Shown here one piece after another: positions 57,153 through 64,000 of a DNA stretch of 64,000 nt. The notes beneath the pieces are model-generated. The model worked only from the letters and a program-made list of their open reading frames with translations, did not search any database and was not told the origin of the DNA. A program made the position numbers and the translations under genes. Origin of the DNA: Geomonas ferrireducens (GTDB lineage: Bacteria > Desulfobacterota > Desulfuromonadia > Geobacterales > Geobacteraceae); the NCBI RefSeq assembly GCF_004917065.1, contig NZ_SSYA01000001.1, forward strand, positions 1,246,160 to 1,310,159. The letters are read 5' to 3'. Position 1 is the first letter of the stretch; the number at the start of each line of letters is the position of its first letter.

Positions 57153-59063
57153 ATGAAGCATCTGATACTCGGCACCGCCGGGCACATTGACCATGGCAAG
57201 ACCTCACTGGTAAAGGCGTTGACGGGCGTCGACACGGACCGCCTCAAAGAGGAGAAGGCCCGCGGCATCACCATCGAACTCGGCTTCGCGCACCTGGAAC
57301 TGGCTGACGACCTCCGCTTCGGCATCGTCGACGTCCCGGGACACGAGCGTTTCGTCCGCACCATGGTCGCCGGGGTGGGCGGGATGGACCTGGTTCTCCT
57401 CGTCATCGCCGCCGACGAGGGGATCATGCCCCAGACCCGTGAGCACCTGGAGATCTGCCAGCTCCTAGGGGTGAAGCGCGGCATCGTCGTGCTGACCAAG
57501 AAGGACATGGTGGACACGGACTGGCTCGACCTGGTGACCGAGGAGGTGCGCGAATATCTCGCCGATAGTTTCCTTGCCGGAGCGCCCGTCGTGGCGGTTT
57601 CCTCCCGTACCGGGGAAGGCATCGACGCGCTGAAGGCCGAACTGATAAAGATGGCGAAGGAGATCGAGCAGAAACGGGTCGACTCGCCGTTCCGCCTCCC
57701 CGTTGACCGTGTCTTCACCGTGACCGGCTTCGGCACCGTGGTCACCGGCACCCTCCTCTCCGGTGCCGTCACCGTCGGCGACGAGGTGGAGATCCTCCCC
57801 TCCGGCATCGCCTGCCGCGTGCGCGGCGTCCAGTCGTTCGGCTCCAAGGTTGAGAAGGGTGGGGCGGGCGAGCGCCTCGCCGTGAACCTGCAGGGGGTGG
57901 ATCACACCGAGGTGCAGCGCGGCGACGTCGTCGTCCCGAAGGGGCTCTACAAGCCGACCAGCGCCGTCGATGTCCGGCTCAACTACCTCGCCTCGGCCCA
58001 GAAGGAACTGAAGCACCGCGCCTCGATCCGCCTTCATTCGGCCACCTACGAGGTCCCGGCCAAGATCATCCTCTTCGACCGCGACGCGCTGCAGCCGGGC
58101 GAGAGCGCCTACGTGCAGCTGCGTCTCGAGCATCCGGTGCTCCTGTTGCCGGGCGACCCCTTCGTGCTGCGTACTTACTCGCCGCAAGCGACCCTCGGGG
58201 GGGGCACCGTCCTCGACCCCGCACCGCCGCGCCGCCGCCGCCGCTCCGCCGAGGCCCTCGAGCTTCTGGCGGCCGTCGAGTCCGGCGTCGACCAGGACCG
58301 CATCAGGCTGCTCGTCGACTCCTCGCTCCTCTCCGGCATTTCCATCCAGGAGATGGTGAACCGCTCCGGCATGTCGGGTAAAAGGATTGAGGGGGCGCTG
58401 GCGCCGCTTCTTTCCAGCGGTGCCGTGCTGCAGGTGGTGAAGGAGCCGCGCATCTTCCTCAGCAAGGACGCCTTCGCCATGCTGAAGAAAAAGCTCTCCG
58501 ACGAGTTGGTGGAGTACCTGCAGGAGAACCCGATGCAGGAGGGTATCGGCAAGGAAGAGCTGAAGTCGCGCATCCCGAGGCGCAGTGACGCGCGCTTCTT
58601 CGGGCCGGTGTTGGCGAGCCTCGAGAAGGACGGACTGGCGCTTTCCGACCGCGAACTCGTCAAGCTACCCGGGCGCAAGGTGGGGGTAACCCAGGACCAG
58701 GCGAGCGTGCAGCGCACCCTCGAAGATGCCCTCACCAAGGGGTGGTTCGAGCCGCCGACCCTGAAGGAGCTTTGCGATCTGGTCGGCGCCACCGAGAAGC
58801 AGGTGCTCGATCACGCGAACATGATGTTCCGCGAGGGGAGGGTGGCGAAGATCAAGGGGGACATCTTCTACGCCCCCGGTGCGGTTTCCGAGCTGCGCGA
58901 GAAGCTTGTCGCTCTCCTAAAGGAGAAGAAGGAGATCACCCCCCCAGAGTTCCGCGACGTCACGGGTCTTTCCCGGAAGTTCATGATTCCGCTCCTGGAG
59001 TATTTCGACTCCGAAAAGCTCACCATCCGCATGGGCGACAAGAGGATCCTCCGCAAAGGATAG
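57153..59063 (+). CDS. selB: Selenocysteine-specific translation elongation factor SelB
   Basis: 636-residue GTPase that delivers Sec-tRNA to UGA codons with a SECIS element. The EF-Tu-like G domain has [14 protein letters not shown] (P-loop), [12 protein letters not shown] and LTKKDMVD (NKxD-like). Domains II and III follow, and the C-terminal ~260 residues are winged-helix repeats that bind SECIS RNA, ending [20 protein letters not shown]. The full length is normal for SelB. It implies selenoproteins in this organism; selA, selC (tRNA-Sec) and selD are not in this window. Confidence 0.97.
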   Translation: MKHLILGTAGHIDHGKTSLVKALTGVDTDRLKEEKARGITIELGFAHLELADDLRFGIVDVPGHERFVRTMVAGVGGMDLVLLVIAADEGIMPQTREHLEICQLLGVKRGIVVLTKKDMVDTDWLDLVTEEVREYLADSFLAGAPVVAVSSRTGEGIDALKAELIKMAKEIEQKRVDSPFRLPVDRVFTVTGFGTVVTGTLLSGAVTVGDEVEILPSGIACRVRGVQSFGSKVEKGGAGERLAVNLQGVDHTEVQRGDVVVPKGLYKPTSAVDVRLNYLASAQKELKHRASIRLHSATYEVPAKIILFDRDALQPGESAYVQLRLEHPVLLLPGDPFVLRTYSPQATLGGGTVLDPAPPRRRRRSAEALELLAAVESGVDQDRIRLLVDSSLLSGISIQEMVNRSGMSGKRIEGALAPLLSSGAVLQVVKEPRIFLSKDAFAMLKKKLSDELVEYLQENPMQEGIGKEELKSRIPRRSDARFFGPVLASLEKDGLALSDRELVKLPGRKVGVTQDQASVQRTLEDALTKGWFEPPTLKELCDLVGATEKQVLDHANMMFREGRVAKIKGDIFYAPGAVSELREKLVALLKEKKEITPPEFRDVTGLSRKFMIPLLEYFDSEKLTIRMGDKRILRKG

Positions 59064-59119
59064 ACAGTCGAACCGGTGTTGCCGGGCACAAAATGTCGAT
59101 TATCCTTCCGTAGTCTCAG

Positions 59120-59157
59120 CTCCCTCCCCCGGAGGGGGAGGGTGGGGGAGGGGGAAG
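59120..59157. repeat. GC-rich palindrome, left copy flanking the DUF559 gene
   Basis: CTCCCTCCCCCGGAGGGGGA is followed by GGGTGGGGGAGGGGGAAG, ending two bases before the DUF559 start codon. It is in inverted orientation to 59568-59605. Confidence 0.9.
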
Positions 59158-59159
59158 AC

Positions 59160-59582
59160 ATGAACGCTGGCAAGACTGATTTCACCCGGTTCCCGGTTCC
59201 CGACGGGCTGCTTAAGGCCGCCCGCACTTTGCGCCAGCATATGACCGACGCCGAGCAATTGCTCTGGTTCTGCCTGAGGCGCAAGCAGGTGGATGGTTTC
59301 AGATTCAGGAGGCAACACCCCTTCGGGAAGTACGTGCTGGATTTCTATTGCCCGGAGGCGAGGCTTGCCGTCGAGTTGGATGGCGGGCAGCACAACCTGA
59401 CTAAAAACGCCCTGCGCGATCAAGGAAGGACAGACTTCCTCGAGGCGCAGGGCGTTTTCGTTTTAAGGGTCTGGAACAACGAGGTCTTCTCAAATCTGGA
59501 AGGAGTTTTGGAAGAGATTTACGGGGCGCTGCTACAGAGGGCGGAAGTTCACTACGGCAGGAACCCTCTTCCCCCTCCCTGA
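59160..59582 (+). CDS. DUF559 endonuclease-like protein flanked by inverted palindromes
   Basis: 140-residue protein; ATG 59160 (MNAGKTDFTRF). It matches the DUF559/Vsr-like PD-(D/E)XK group: LRQHMTDAEQLLW, LRRKQVDGFRFRRQHPFGKYVLDFYC, LAVELDGGQH, and VLRVWNNEVFSNLEGVLEEI. The E-x-D/Q arrangement (DFYCPEARLAVELDGGQH) fits a restriction-endonuclease-fold active site. It is bracketed by inverted GC-rich palindromes. The right one supplies its last codons (PLPPP) and the stop, so the gene ends inside the repeat. It may have moved with, or may act on, these repeats (inference). Confidence 0.85.
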   Translation: MNAGKTDFTRFPVPDGLLKAARTLRQHMTDAEQLLWFCLRRKQVDGFRFRRQHPFGKYVLDFYCPEARLAVELDGGQHNLTKNALRDQGRTDFLEAQGVFVLRVWNNEVFSNLEGVLEEIYGALLQRAEVHYGRNPLPPP

Positions 59583-59605
59583 CCCTCCCCCTCCGGGGGA
59601 GGGGA
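59568..59605. repeat. GC-rich palindrome, right copy flanking the DUF559 gene
   Basis: CTTCCCCCTCCCTGACCCTC continues into CCCCTCCGGGGGAGGGGA. It is the inverted counterpart of 59120-59157 and contains the DUF559 stop codon at 59580-59582. Confidence 0.9.
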
Positions 59606-59692
59606 CGTGGACACCCTTCTCACATACCACCCACGCATGGCACCGGTTCCCTAATAGCTCACGGCCGGCTCTCCCTCCATCAGTGGTGAGCG

Positions 59693-59730
59693 CTCCCTCC
59701 CCCGGAGGGGGAGGGCTGGGGAGGGGGAAG
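59693..59730. repeat. GC-rich palindrome, single copy
   Basis: CTCCCTCCCCCGGAGGGGGA followed by GGGCTGGGGAGGGGGAAG, in the same orientation as 59120-59157 and almost identical to it. No second arm is found nearby. Confidence 0.88.
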
Positions 59731-59788
59731 AGGCTGCCATCACGAGAAGGGCACTTCGAGTACGGCGCCTACCGCCCAGTTGCTGTCA

Positions 59789-61741
59789 TCACCAAATGTA
59801 ATCCTTGGCGATGTCGCGCTTGTCCCTGCCGTAGAGGATGTGGAAGGCCCGAAGCTTCTTAAGCGCCACCGGCGATAGACTCCCGAGCGGCAGGTAGATG
59901 ATCCTTTTGTTAAGCCGTGCGGCGTGTTGCTTCATGAAACTTCTGGGGGGCTTCGCCGCGGCGTAAACCACGTCCTTCTCCAGCGAATAGTCGAGCGCCG
60001 CCAGCAGGAGCAGCTCTCCCTTGCCGGTGGCGTGCCGGTAATCCGGGTCGCGCCAGACGTCGACCATTCGGCGCGGGGGATAGCTCAAGAGAAATCCGCC
60101 GTACTCGCAGCGCGAGATCCCGGGACCGACGATGTTGTCGGTGGGCGGGGTGGCGTAGAAGGCCATGTCGGACTCTTGGGCGTGCTCGCCGAGCCAGGTC
60201 ATGCAGTACGGGTACCTGCTCCCTTCCTTGTCCTCGTCGAAGACCACCACGACGCACCCGACGCCGCTCTTCAGGCGCTTGTTCTCCTTGACGTAAATCT
60301 TCCCCTCGTGCAGGTTCCGGAGCGTCTCCCGCATGTCGACCCCGTCCAGAAGCGACGACGTGAAGGGCTCGCTTTTGCTCCCCTCCTCGCTCAGCTGCCG
60401 CGCCCCGATCCGCTTCAGGTTCCGCCCGTATTCCTCGATGCTCAGGTCCTCGGGGGGGTAGGAGCAGATGTACGGATCGTCGAACCCCTCCAGCCAGTCC
60501 CCCGGGCGCTTCTCCTTTTTCCGGTTCATCATCTTCAGGTGCGAGAACCCCTTCGCCCGCACCCGCTCGCGCGGCCGGAAACGGATCCTCTTCGTAGAAG
60601 ACCAGAGTTCGTCGGCGGAGAGGCGTATCGTCGGGAGATCGCTCGTCTCGCGCTGCCAGGGATAACGGGCGGCGAGCCGGAAGAAGGCGTAGGCGAAGTT
60701 GTCGTCCAGGCAGCCGCGGGCGGCGGCCAGCATCTGGAACAGGTCGGGAAGGAGCATGCGCGTCATGAGCGCGTAGTTGCGGGCGAACCTGAAGAAGGCG
60801 CGCTTCTGCCAAAAGTGCACCTTGTCACCGGTCTCCTGGCGGTAGTGACGGGCCGCCTCGAGGAACAGGCGCAACATGATCTTCTGCCGGTCGGGGAACT
60901 CCCCTTCCATCCCGATACGGTGGGCGCTCCTTTGCACCGATTCCGCCAGTGCCTCCTCCTCGGGGATGCTCTCTTTCCCACCCAGGATCAGCTCGAAGGC
61001 GTTGAAGCTCTTTCTGAGGGAGTGCCCGTTGGCGGCGGGCTCGGGACCAAGAGGCGTCCTGCGCGTCTCGTACACCGCGGAGAGGAAGGAGTACTCGGCG
61101 AGCACCTCGTGGAGGCACTCCGGGTGCAGGTTGAGGATGGTGATCCCTTCGCGCCGGGTCCGGGTAAGCGGCTGGGCGAGCGGCGCGTCGAAGGAGTGCC
61201 GGATCCGCTCCAGGTGCGACATGCCGCAGATGAAGAGGACGCGTTCGTGCTGCGCAGAGAGCTGCTTCAGGCGGTAGGCCATGCCGCGCTCGCGGCGCAG
61301 GTCCTCCTCGCAAGGGGGTATCTCCCGGTAGAGTTTCGCCACCTCCCGGTAGAAGGGCTCGAGGCCGATGCGCTGCACCGAATAGGAGTCCGGGAGGTGT
61401 TCCGGGTGTGACGGGTAGGAGTCGAGGTCAATGTCGACGAGGTGCAGCGGAACCTTACGCTCCAGGGCGAGCCGGGCTCCTTCGATCAGCGGATCGGCGG
61501 GTTCGATGAGCAGGAAGACGGACTGGGCGGCAACATGGTAGGCGAGGACGGAGACCTCGGGGAGGCGCCGGACGCCGCGCAGGAACTGTTCTTCCAGCGT
61601 CTGCGGCAGCTCGAGGGCGACGCAGTCGGGCTTCACGCGGTCGAACGCATCGCGCACCAGGTGGGCGAACTCCATCCGGTAGTGCAGGACGGGGAGGGCG
61701 TGGACGTTGCCGAATTGTTCCAGGTAGAGTCGGTCGGGCAT
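59789..61741 (-). CDS. TraB-like domain protein of a MoxR-linked cassette, function unknown
   Basis: 650-residue soluble protein. The N-terminal ~200 residues resemble the TraB/Tiki/EreA-like fold: FDRVKPDCVALELP, then VPLHLVDIDLDS, then RRERGMAYRLKQL and LFICGMSHLERI, matching the family's conserved E, R and H-containing blocks. The remaining ~430 residues have no domain I recognise; they contain WLEGFDDPYICSYPPEDLS and an aromatic/basic segment near the end. It is the last gene of the hemH-zinc ribbon-MoxR-TraB operon, 9 bases after the MoxR gene. No signal peptide or transmembrane helix is visible. Confidence 0.75.
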   Translation of the reverse strand: MPDRLYLEQFGNVHALPVLHYRMEFAHLVRDAFDRVKPDCVALELPQTLEEQFLRGVRRLPEVSVLAYHVAAQSVFLLIEPADPLIEGARLALERKVPLHLVDIDLDSYPSHPEHLPDSYSVQRIGLEPFYREVAKLYREIPPCEEDLRRERGMAYRLKQLSAQHERVLFICGMSHLERIRHSFDAPLAQPLTRTRREGITILNLHPECLHEVLAEYSFLSAVYETRRTPLGPEPAANGHSLRKSFNAFELILGGKESIPEEEALAESVQRSAHRIGMEGEFPDRQKIMLRLFLEAARHYRQETGDKVHFWQKRAFFRFARNYALMTRMLLPDLFQMLAAARGCLDDNFAYAFFRLAARYPWQRETSDLPTIRLSADELWSSTKRIRFRPRERVRAKGFSHLKMMNRKKEKRPGDWLEGFDDPYICSYPPEDLSIEEYGRNLKRIGARQLSEEGSKSEPFTSSLLDGVDMRETLRNLHEGKIYVKENKRLKSGVGCVVVVFDEDKEGSRYPYCMTWLGEHAQESDMAFYATPPTDNIVGPGISRCEYGGFLLSYPPRRMVDVWRDPDYRHATGKGELLLLAALDYSLEKDVVYAAAKPPRSFMKQHAARLNKRIIYLPLGSLSPVALKKLRAFHILYGRDKRDIAKDYIW

Positions 61742-61750
61742 AAGTCCTGC

Positions 61751-62569
61751 CTACTTCAGGTAGCGCAGCGCCTCTTCGCCGAGGATCCGCTCGACGGCGA
61801 GCGGCAGGAGCTCGTGCGGGTCCTTGTTGGTCGCCGACATCATCTTCAAGGCGTAGCGTGCGATGTTGATGCCGTCACGCACCGAGTACGGTTCGTCGGC
61901 GGCGTGGCCGCGTTGCAGGAACTGCACGACATAATTGAGGATCGAGCTCCCGGCGAAGGGGAGGTTCTCCTTCAGGATCGCCAGTTCCTCGTCCGCCTCG
62001 GGGAAGTCGATGAAGAGCTGGGGCTGCAGGCGGGAGTGGATGTACTCGGGAACCTCGAAGGTGGAGGAGTCCTCGTTCATGGTGACGACGATGCGGAAGT
62101 CGGGATGGGCCTTGATCCGCAGGCCGGTGATGATCGACTCGACGTAGCGGCGGTCGTCCAGAAGCGGCGCGAGGGAGGCCCAGGCCTTCTCGCTCATCCG
62201 GTTCCCCTCGTCGAGGATGAGGACGCCGCCGGAGATCATGGCGGATACGAGCGAGGAAGCGGCGTACTGTATCGCTCCCTCGGGGCCGATCACCGGCGTC
62301 ACGATCAGGTCCTCGGGGCGGGTGTCCATGGTGGCCTGGAAGAGGTACACCTGGCGGCCAAGTTTCTTGGCCGCGGCGTAGGCGAGGGTCGTCTTCCCTA
62401 CGCCCGGTTTACCGATCAGGCGCGGGTTGAATGGGATGTCGCGCTCGTCTATCACCATCCAGGCCGCCAGAAGCTGCCGGAGCAGTTCCTCGTCCCCCAC
62501 CCAGCGCAGCGGCAGCTCGATGGGGTTGGCGAGGGTGAGATTTATGCCGTCTATAGTGGTCCTGTCCAT
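61751..62569 (-). CDS. MoxR-type AAA+ ATPase
   Basis: 272-residue ATPase with Walker A GKPGVGKTTLAYAAAKKLG (about 53-71), Walker B GGVLILDEGNRM, sensor-1 VVTMNED and an arginine-finger-like HSRLQP. This is the MoxR/AAA_5 arrangement. MoxR ATPases usually act as chaperones for a co-encoded partner, often a vWA protein; no vWA gene is present here and the neighbour is a TraB-like protein instead. It is 7 bases downstream of the zinc-ribbon gene. Confidence 0.9.
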   Translation of the reverse strand: MDRTTIDGINLTLANPIELPLRWVGDEELLRQLLAAWMVIDERDIPFNPRLIGKPGVGKTTLAYAAAKKLGRQVYLFQATMDTRPEDLIVTPVIGPEGAIQYAASSLVSAMISGGVLILDEGNRMSEKAWASLAPLLDDRRYVESIITGLRIKAHPDFRIVVTMNEDSSTFEVPEYIHSRLQPQLFIDFPEADEELAILKENLPFAGSSILNYVVQFLQRGHAADEPYSVRDGINIARYALKMMSATNKDPHELLPLAVERILGEEALRYLK

Positions 62570-62576
62570 GTAAACC

Positions 62577-62756
62577 TCAGGTGTTCATCTCGTGTCCGTA
62601 CATCATCACCAGCCGGGCGCGGTTCTCCCGGCAGGTGCGGCAGAGTTCGCCCGCGTCCTTCCAGAACTCCTCGGCCAGCCACTGCCCCGCCTCGCCGTAG
62701 AGGGAGTCGGGCTCGTTCTCATCGAATTCTATCTTGCAGATGCTGCAGGTCTTCAT
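62577..62756 (-). CDS. Small zinc-ribbon-like protein of the MoxR-TraB cassette
   Basis: 59-residue protein starting at ATG 62754-62756, beginning [20 protein letters not shown]. Two CxxC pairs, CSIC and CRTC (in [12 protein letters not shown]), are likely to bind one zinc ion. Its start overlaps the hemH stop by the four-base ATGA, and it is followed after 7 bases by the MoxR gene. Tight coupling suggests it is a partner or adaptor of the ATPase. It is too small for a firm family assignment. Confidence 0.75.
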   Translation of the reverse strand: MKTCSICKIEFDENEPDSLYGEAGQWLAEEFWKDAGELCRTCRENRARLVMMYGHEMNT

Positions 62757-63706
62757 GCCTTCGCCGTTCTCACCAGGTCCGCCAGGCAGTCCAGGAATAT
62801 CGGGTCCGAGTTGAGCGACTCGATGCGCTCGAAGCGCTCGATGCCGTACCCCTTCGCCTCCTCGCCGTACTGGATGTCGATCTCGTAGAGGGTTTCGATG
62901 TGGTCCGAAACGAAGGAGAGCGGCACCATCAACAGGTTCCGTTTCCCCTCCTTCGCCAGCTTCTCGATGGTTGCCTCCGTGGAGGGCTCGAGCCACTTCA
63001 CCCGGCTCGCCTTCGACTGGAAGCAGAGGAGATGGTTCGCCTCGCCTACCTGCTCCATGACGAGACGCCTGGTCTCTTGTATGTGGTCGAGGTACGGGTC
63101 CCCTTCGTCGATGAAGGATTGGGGCAGCGAATGGGCGGAGAAGACGATCTGCACGTCCTTTCGGTCCGGGAAGGCCTGCAGCCCCCGCATGACCTTACCC
63201 GCGAGCGCCTTGATGTAGAGGGGGTGGTCGTAGAAGCGGTCGATGAAGGTCAGCTCGAAATCGGTCCGCGCCTCCTTCAGGACGCGCTGCAGTTCGTTCA
63301 CGCTGGAGCCGGTGGTGGCCTTCGAGTAGTGCGGGTAGAGCGACAGCACCACGACGCGCCGGATCCCCTCCCGCTTGATGGCCGCGAGGGCGTCGATGGT
63401 CGAGGGGCGGGAGTAGCGCATCGCCACGAAGCAGCGGTAATTCTCACCTAAAAGCGCCTGCAGTCCCTCCCTCTGGGCCTCGGTCAGCTCCCGGATCGGG
63501 GACTTGCCGCCGATCTGCCGGTAGTACTCCGCGACGTGCGGGGCGCGCTTGTTCACGATGCGCCGGGCGATGAAGGGCTGCAGGAAGGCCGGCCCGATCT
63601 TGATGATGTCGCGGTCCGTGAACAGGTTCATGAGGAAAGGGTGCACGGCGTCGAGCGAGTCGGGTCCACCCATTTGCAGCAAAAGGACTGCGGTTTTTTC
63701 TGACAT
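62753..63706 (-). CDS. hemH: Ferrochelatase
   Basis: Inserts Fe2+ into a porphyrin in heme biosynthesis. The 317-residue length and motifs fit the family: [49 protein letters not shown] and [17 protein letters not shown] (the catalytic His is in SAHSLP). Whether the substrate is protoporphyrin IX or coproporphyrin III cannot be told here. Its stop overlaps the start of the zinc-ribbon gene, so it is the first gene of that operon as seen. Confidence 0.95.
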   Translation of the reverse strand: MSEKTAVLLLQMGGPDSLDAVHPFLMNLFTDRDIIKIGPAFLQPFIARRIVNKRAPHVAEYYRQIGGKSPIRELTEAQREGLQALLGENYRCFVAMRYSRPSTIDALAAIKREGIRRVVVLSLYPHYSKATTGSSVNELQRVLKEARTDFELTFIDRFYDHPLYIKALAGKVMRGLQAFPDRKDVQIVFSAHSLPQSFIDEGDPYLDHIQETRRLVMEQVGEANHLLCFQSKASRVKWLEPSTEATIEKLAKEGKRNLLMVPLSFVSDHIETLYEIDIQYGEEAKGYGIERFERIESLNSDPIFLDCLADLVRTAKA

Positions 63707-63834
63707 GACGACCTCTTCTGGGGAGTTGGCAGCCCGAGAAATGTAGCAGAAAACGTGAGGAAGGAGAACTGGTTTAATTCATTGGGAAGGGAGGCTGCGA
63801 TGCGGAGGGGTTTCTTTAGTGGCAGGTGTCTGAG

Positions 63835-63928
63835 AGCCTCCCCCCGGAGGGGGGAGGTTGGAGGGGGGGAAGGCTGACTGTTGCCGCTACGCTCCCCCTC
63901 CCTGGCCCTCCCCCTCCGGGGGAGGGGA
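63835..63928. repeat. GC-rich palindromic repeat doublet
   Basis: The left copy at 63835-63872 (CCTCCCCCCGGAGGGGGGAG) and the inverted right copy at 63892-63928 (CCTCCCCCTCCGGGGGAGGG) flank a 19-base spacer. The reverse complement of the spacer starts CGTAGCGGC, the same word that begins the spacer of the 676-770 doublet. Confidence 0.88.
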
Positions 63929-63952
63929 TCATCCCAAGGAAGGTGCGGCGGC

Positions 63953-64000
63953 TTAGCGGATACCGGCCTTGGTGAGGTGGGGGGCGTAGCGTTTGTCGGT
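63953..64000 (-). CDS. C-terminal 15 residues of an unidentified gene (partial)
   Basis: A minus-strand stop TAA at 63953-63955 is preceded by an open frame that runs off the right edge and encodes the C-terminus TDKRYAPHLTKAGIR. The codon use resembles that of neighbouring genes. Too little is visible to identify it; it may also be chance. Confidence 0.4.
   Translation of the reverse strand, partial: TDKRYAPHLTKAGIR

Noticed and set aside
61442..63451. Plus-strand open frame (~669 codons) opposite the TraB-like, MoxR and hemH genes
   Set aside because: It spans several genes in antisense and lacks domains; all those genes have clear motifs on the minus strand.

Overview
This 64 kb window is GC-rich chromosomal DNA around a replication origin. 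It looks like an anaerobic, respiratory deltaproteobacterium, most probably Geobacteraceae (Geobacter, Citrifermentans or Geomonas). Supporting signs are the rpmH/dnaA/dnaN/recF/gyrB/gyrA origin block, a MacA-like diheme peroxidase, NfnAB and Hdr-Flx electron-transfer modules, many orphan hybrid histidine kinases, SelB, and numerous dispersed GC-rich palindromic repeats. The assignment is inference from gene content; no 16S or other marker comparison was possible.

Layout. 1-2975 (minus): lysine/diaminopimelate operon lysA-dapA-dapB (dapB runs off the left edge). 3473-10585 (minus): rsmG, mnmG, a 24-copy 21-bp tandem repeat bracketed by two parS sites, mnmE, yidC, yidD, rnpA, rpmH. 10586-19928 (plus): origin sequences on both sides of dnaA, then dnaN, recF, gyrB, gyrA. 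The dnaA-dnaN gap has DnaA boxes, DnaA-trios and an AT-rich segment and is the best candidate for the unwinding site. 20097-32000 (plus): a HEAT-repeat protein, gpsA, four sensor kinases with no DNA-binding response regulator, and an ABC-2 exporter pair. 32213-36910 (plus): an AhbD/NirJ-like radical SAM-SPASM protein, hemE, a CorA transporter and a FadL-type outer-membrane protein. 37188-41088: a large hybrid kinase converging on the diheme peroxidase.

41472-52360 (minus) is an electron-transfer block. NfnA/NfnB (ferredoxin-NAD(P)H bifurcation) is followed, beyond an EamA transporter, by a seven-gene operon hdrC-hdrB-hdrA-flxD(mvhD)-two Fe-S subunits-flxA. It lacks a hydrogenase and probably links NAD(P)H, ferredoxin and a disulfide or similar acceptor. 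Four copies of a TGTTTTAAAAT-type near-palindrome lie upstream of hdrC. 52919-57039 (plus): two halves of an ABC exporter separated by about four copies of a ~144-bp repeat. 57153-59063: selB. 59160-59582: a DUF559 nuclease-like gene that sits exactly between two inverted copies of a GC-rich palindrome.

59789-63706 (minus) is an operon of hemH, a 59-residue zinc-ribbon protein, a MoxR-type AAA+ ATPase and a 650-residue protein with an N-terminal TraB-like domain. I do not recognise this three-gene cassette as a described system. The strongest candidates for something new are this ZnR-MoxR-TraB cassette, the DUF559 gene inside a palindromic doublet, and the parS-bracketed minisatellite.
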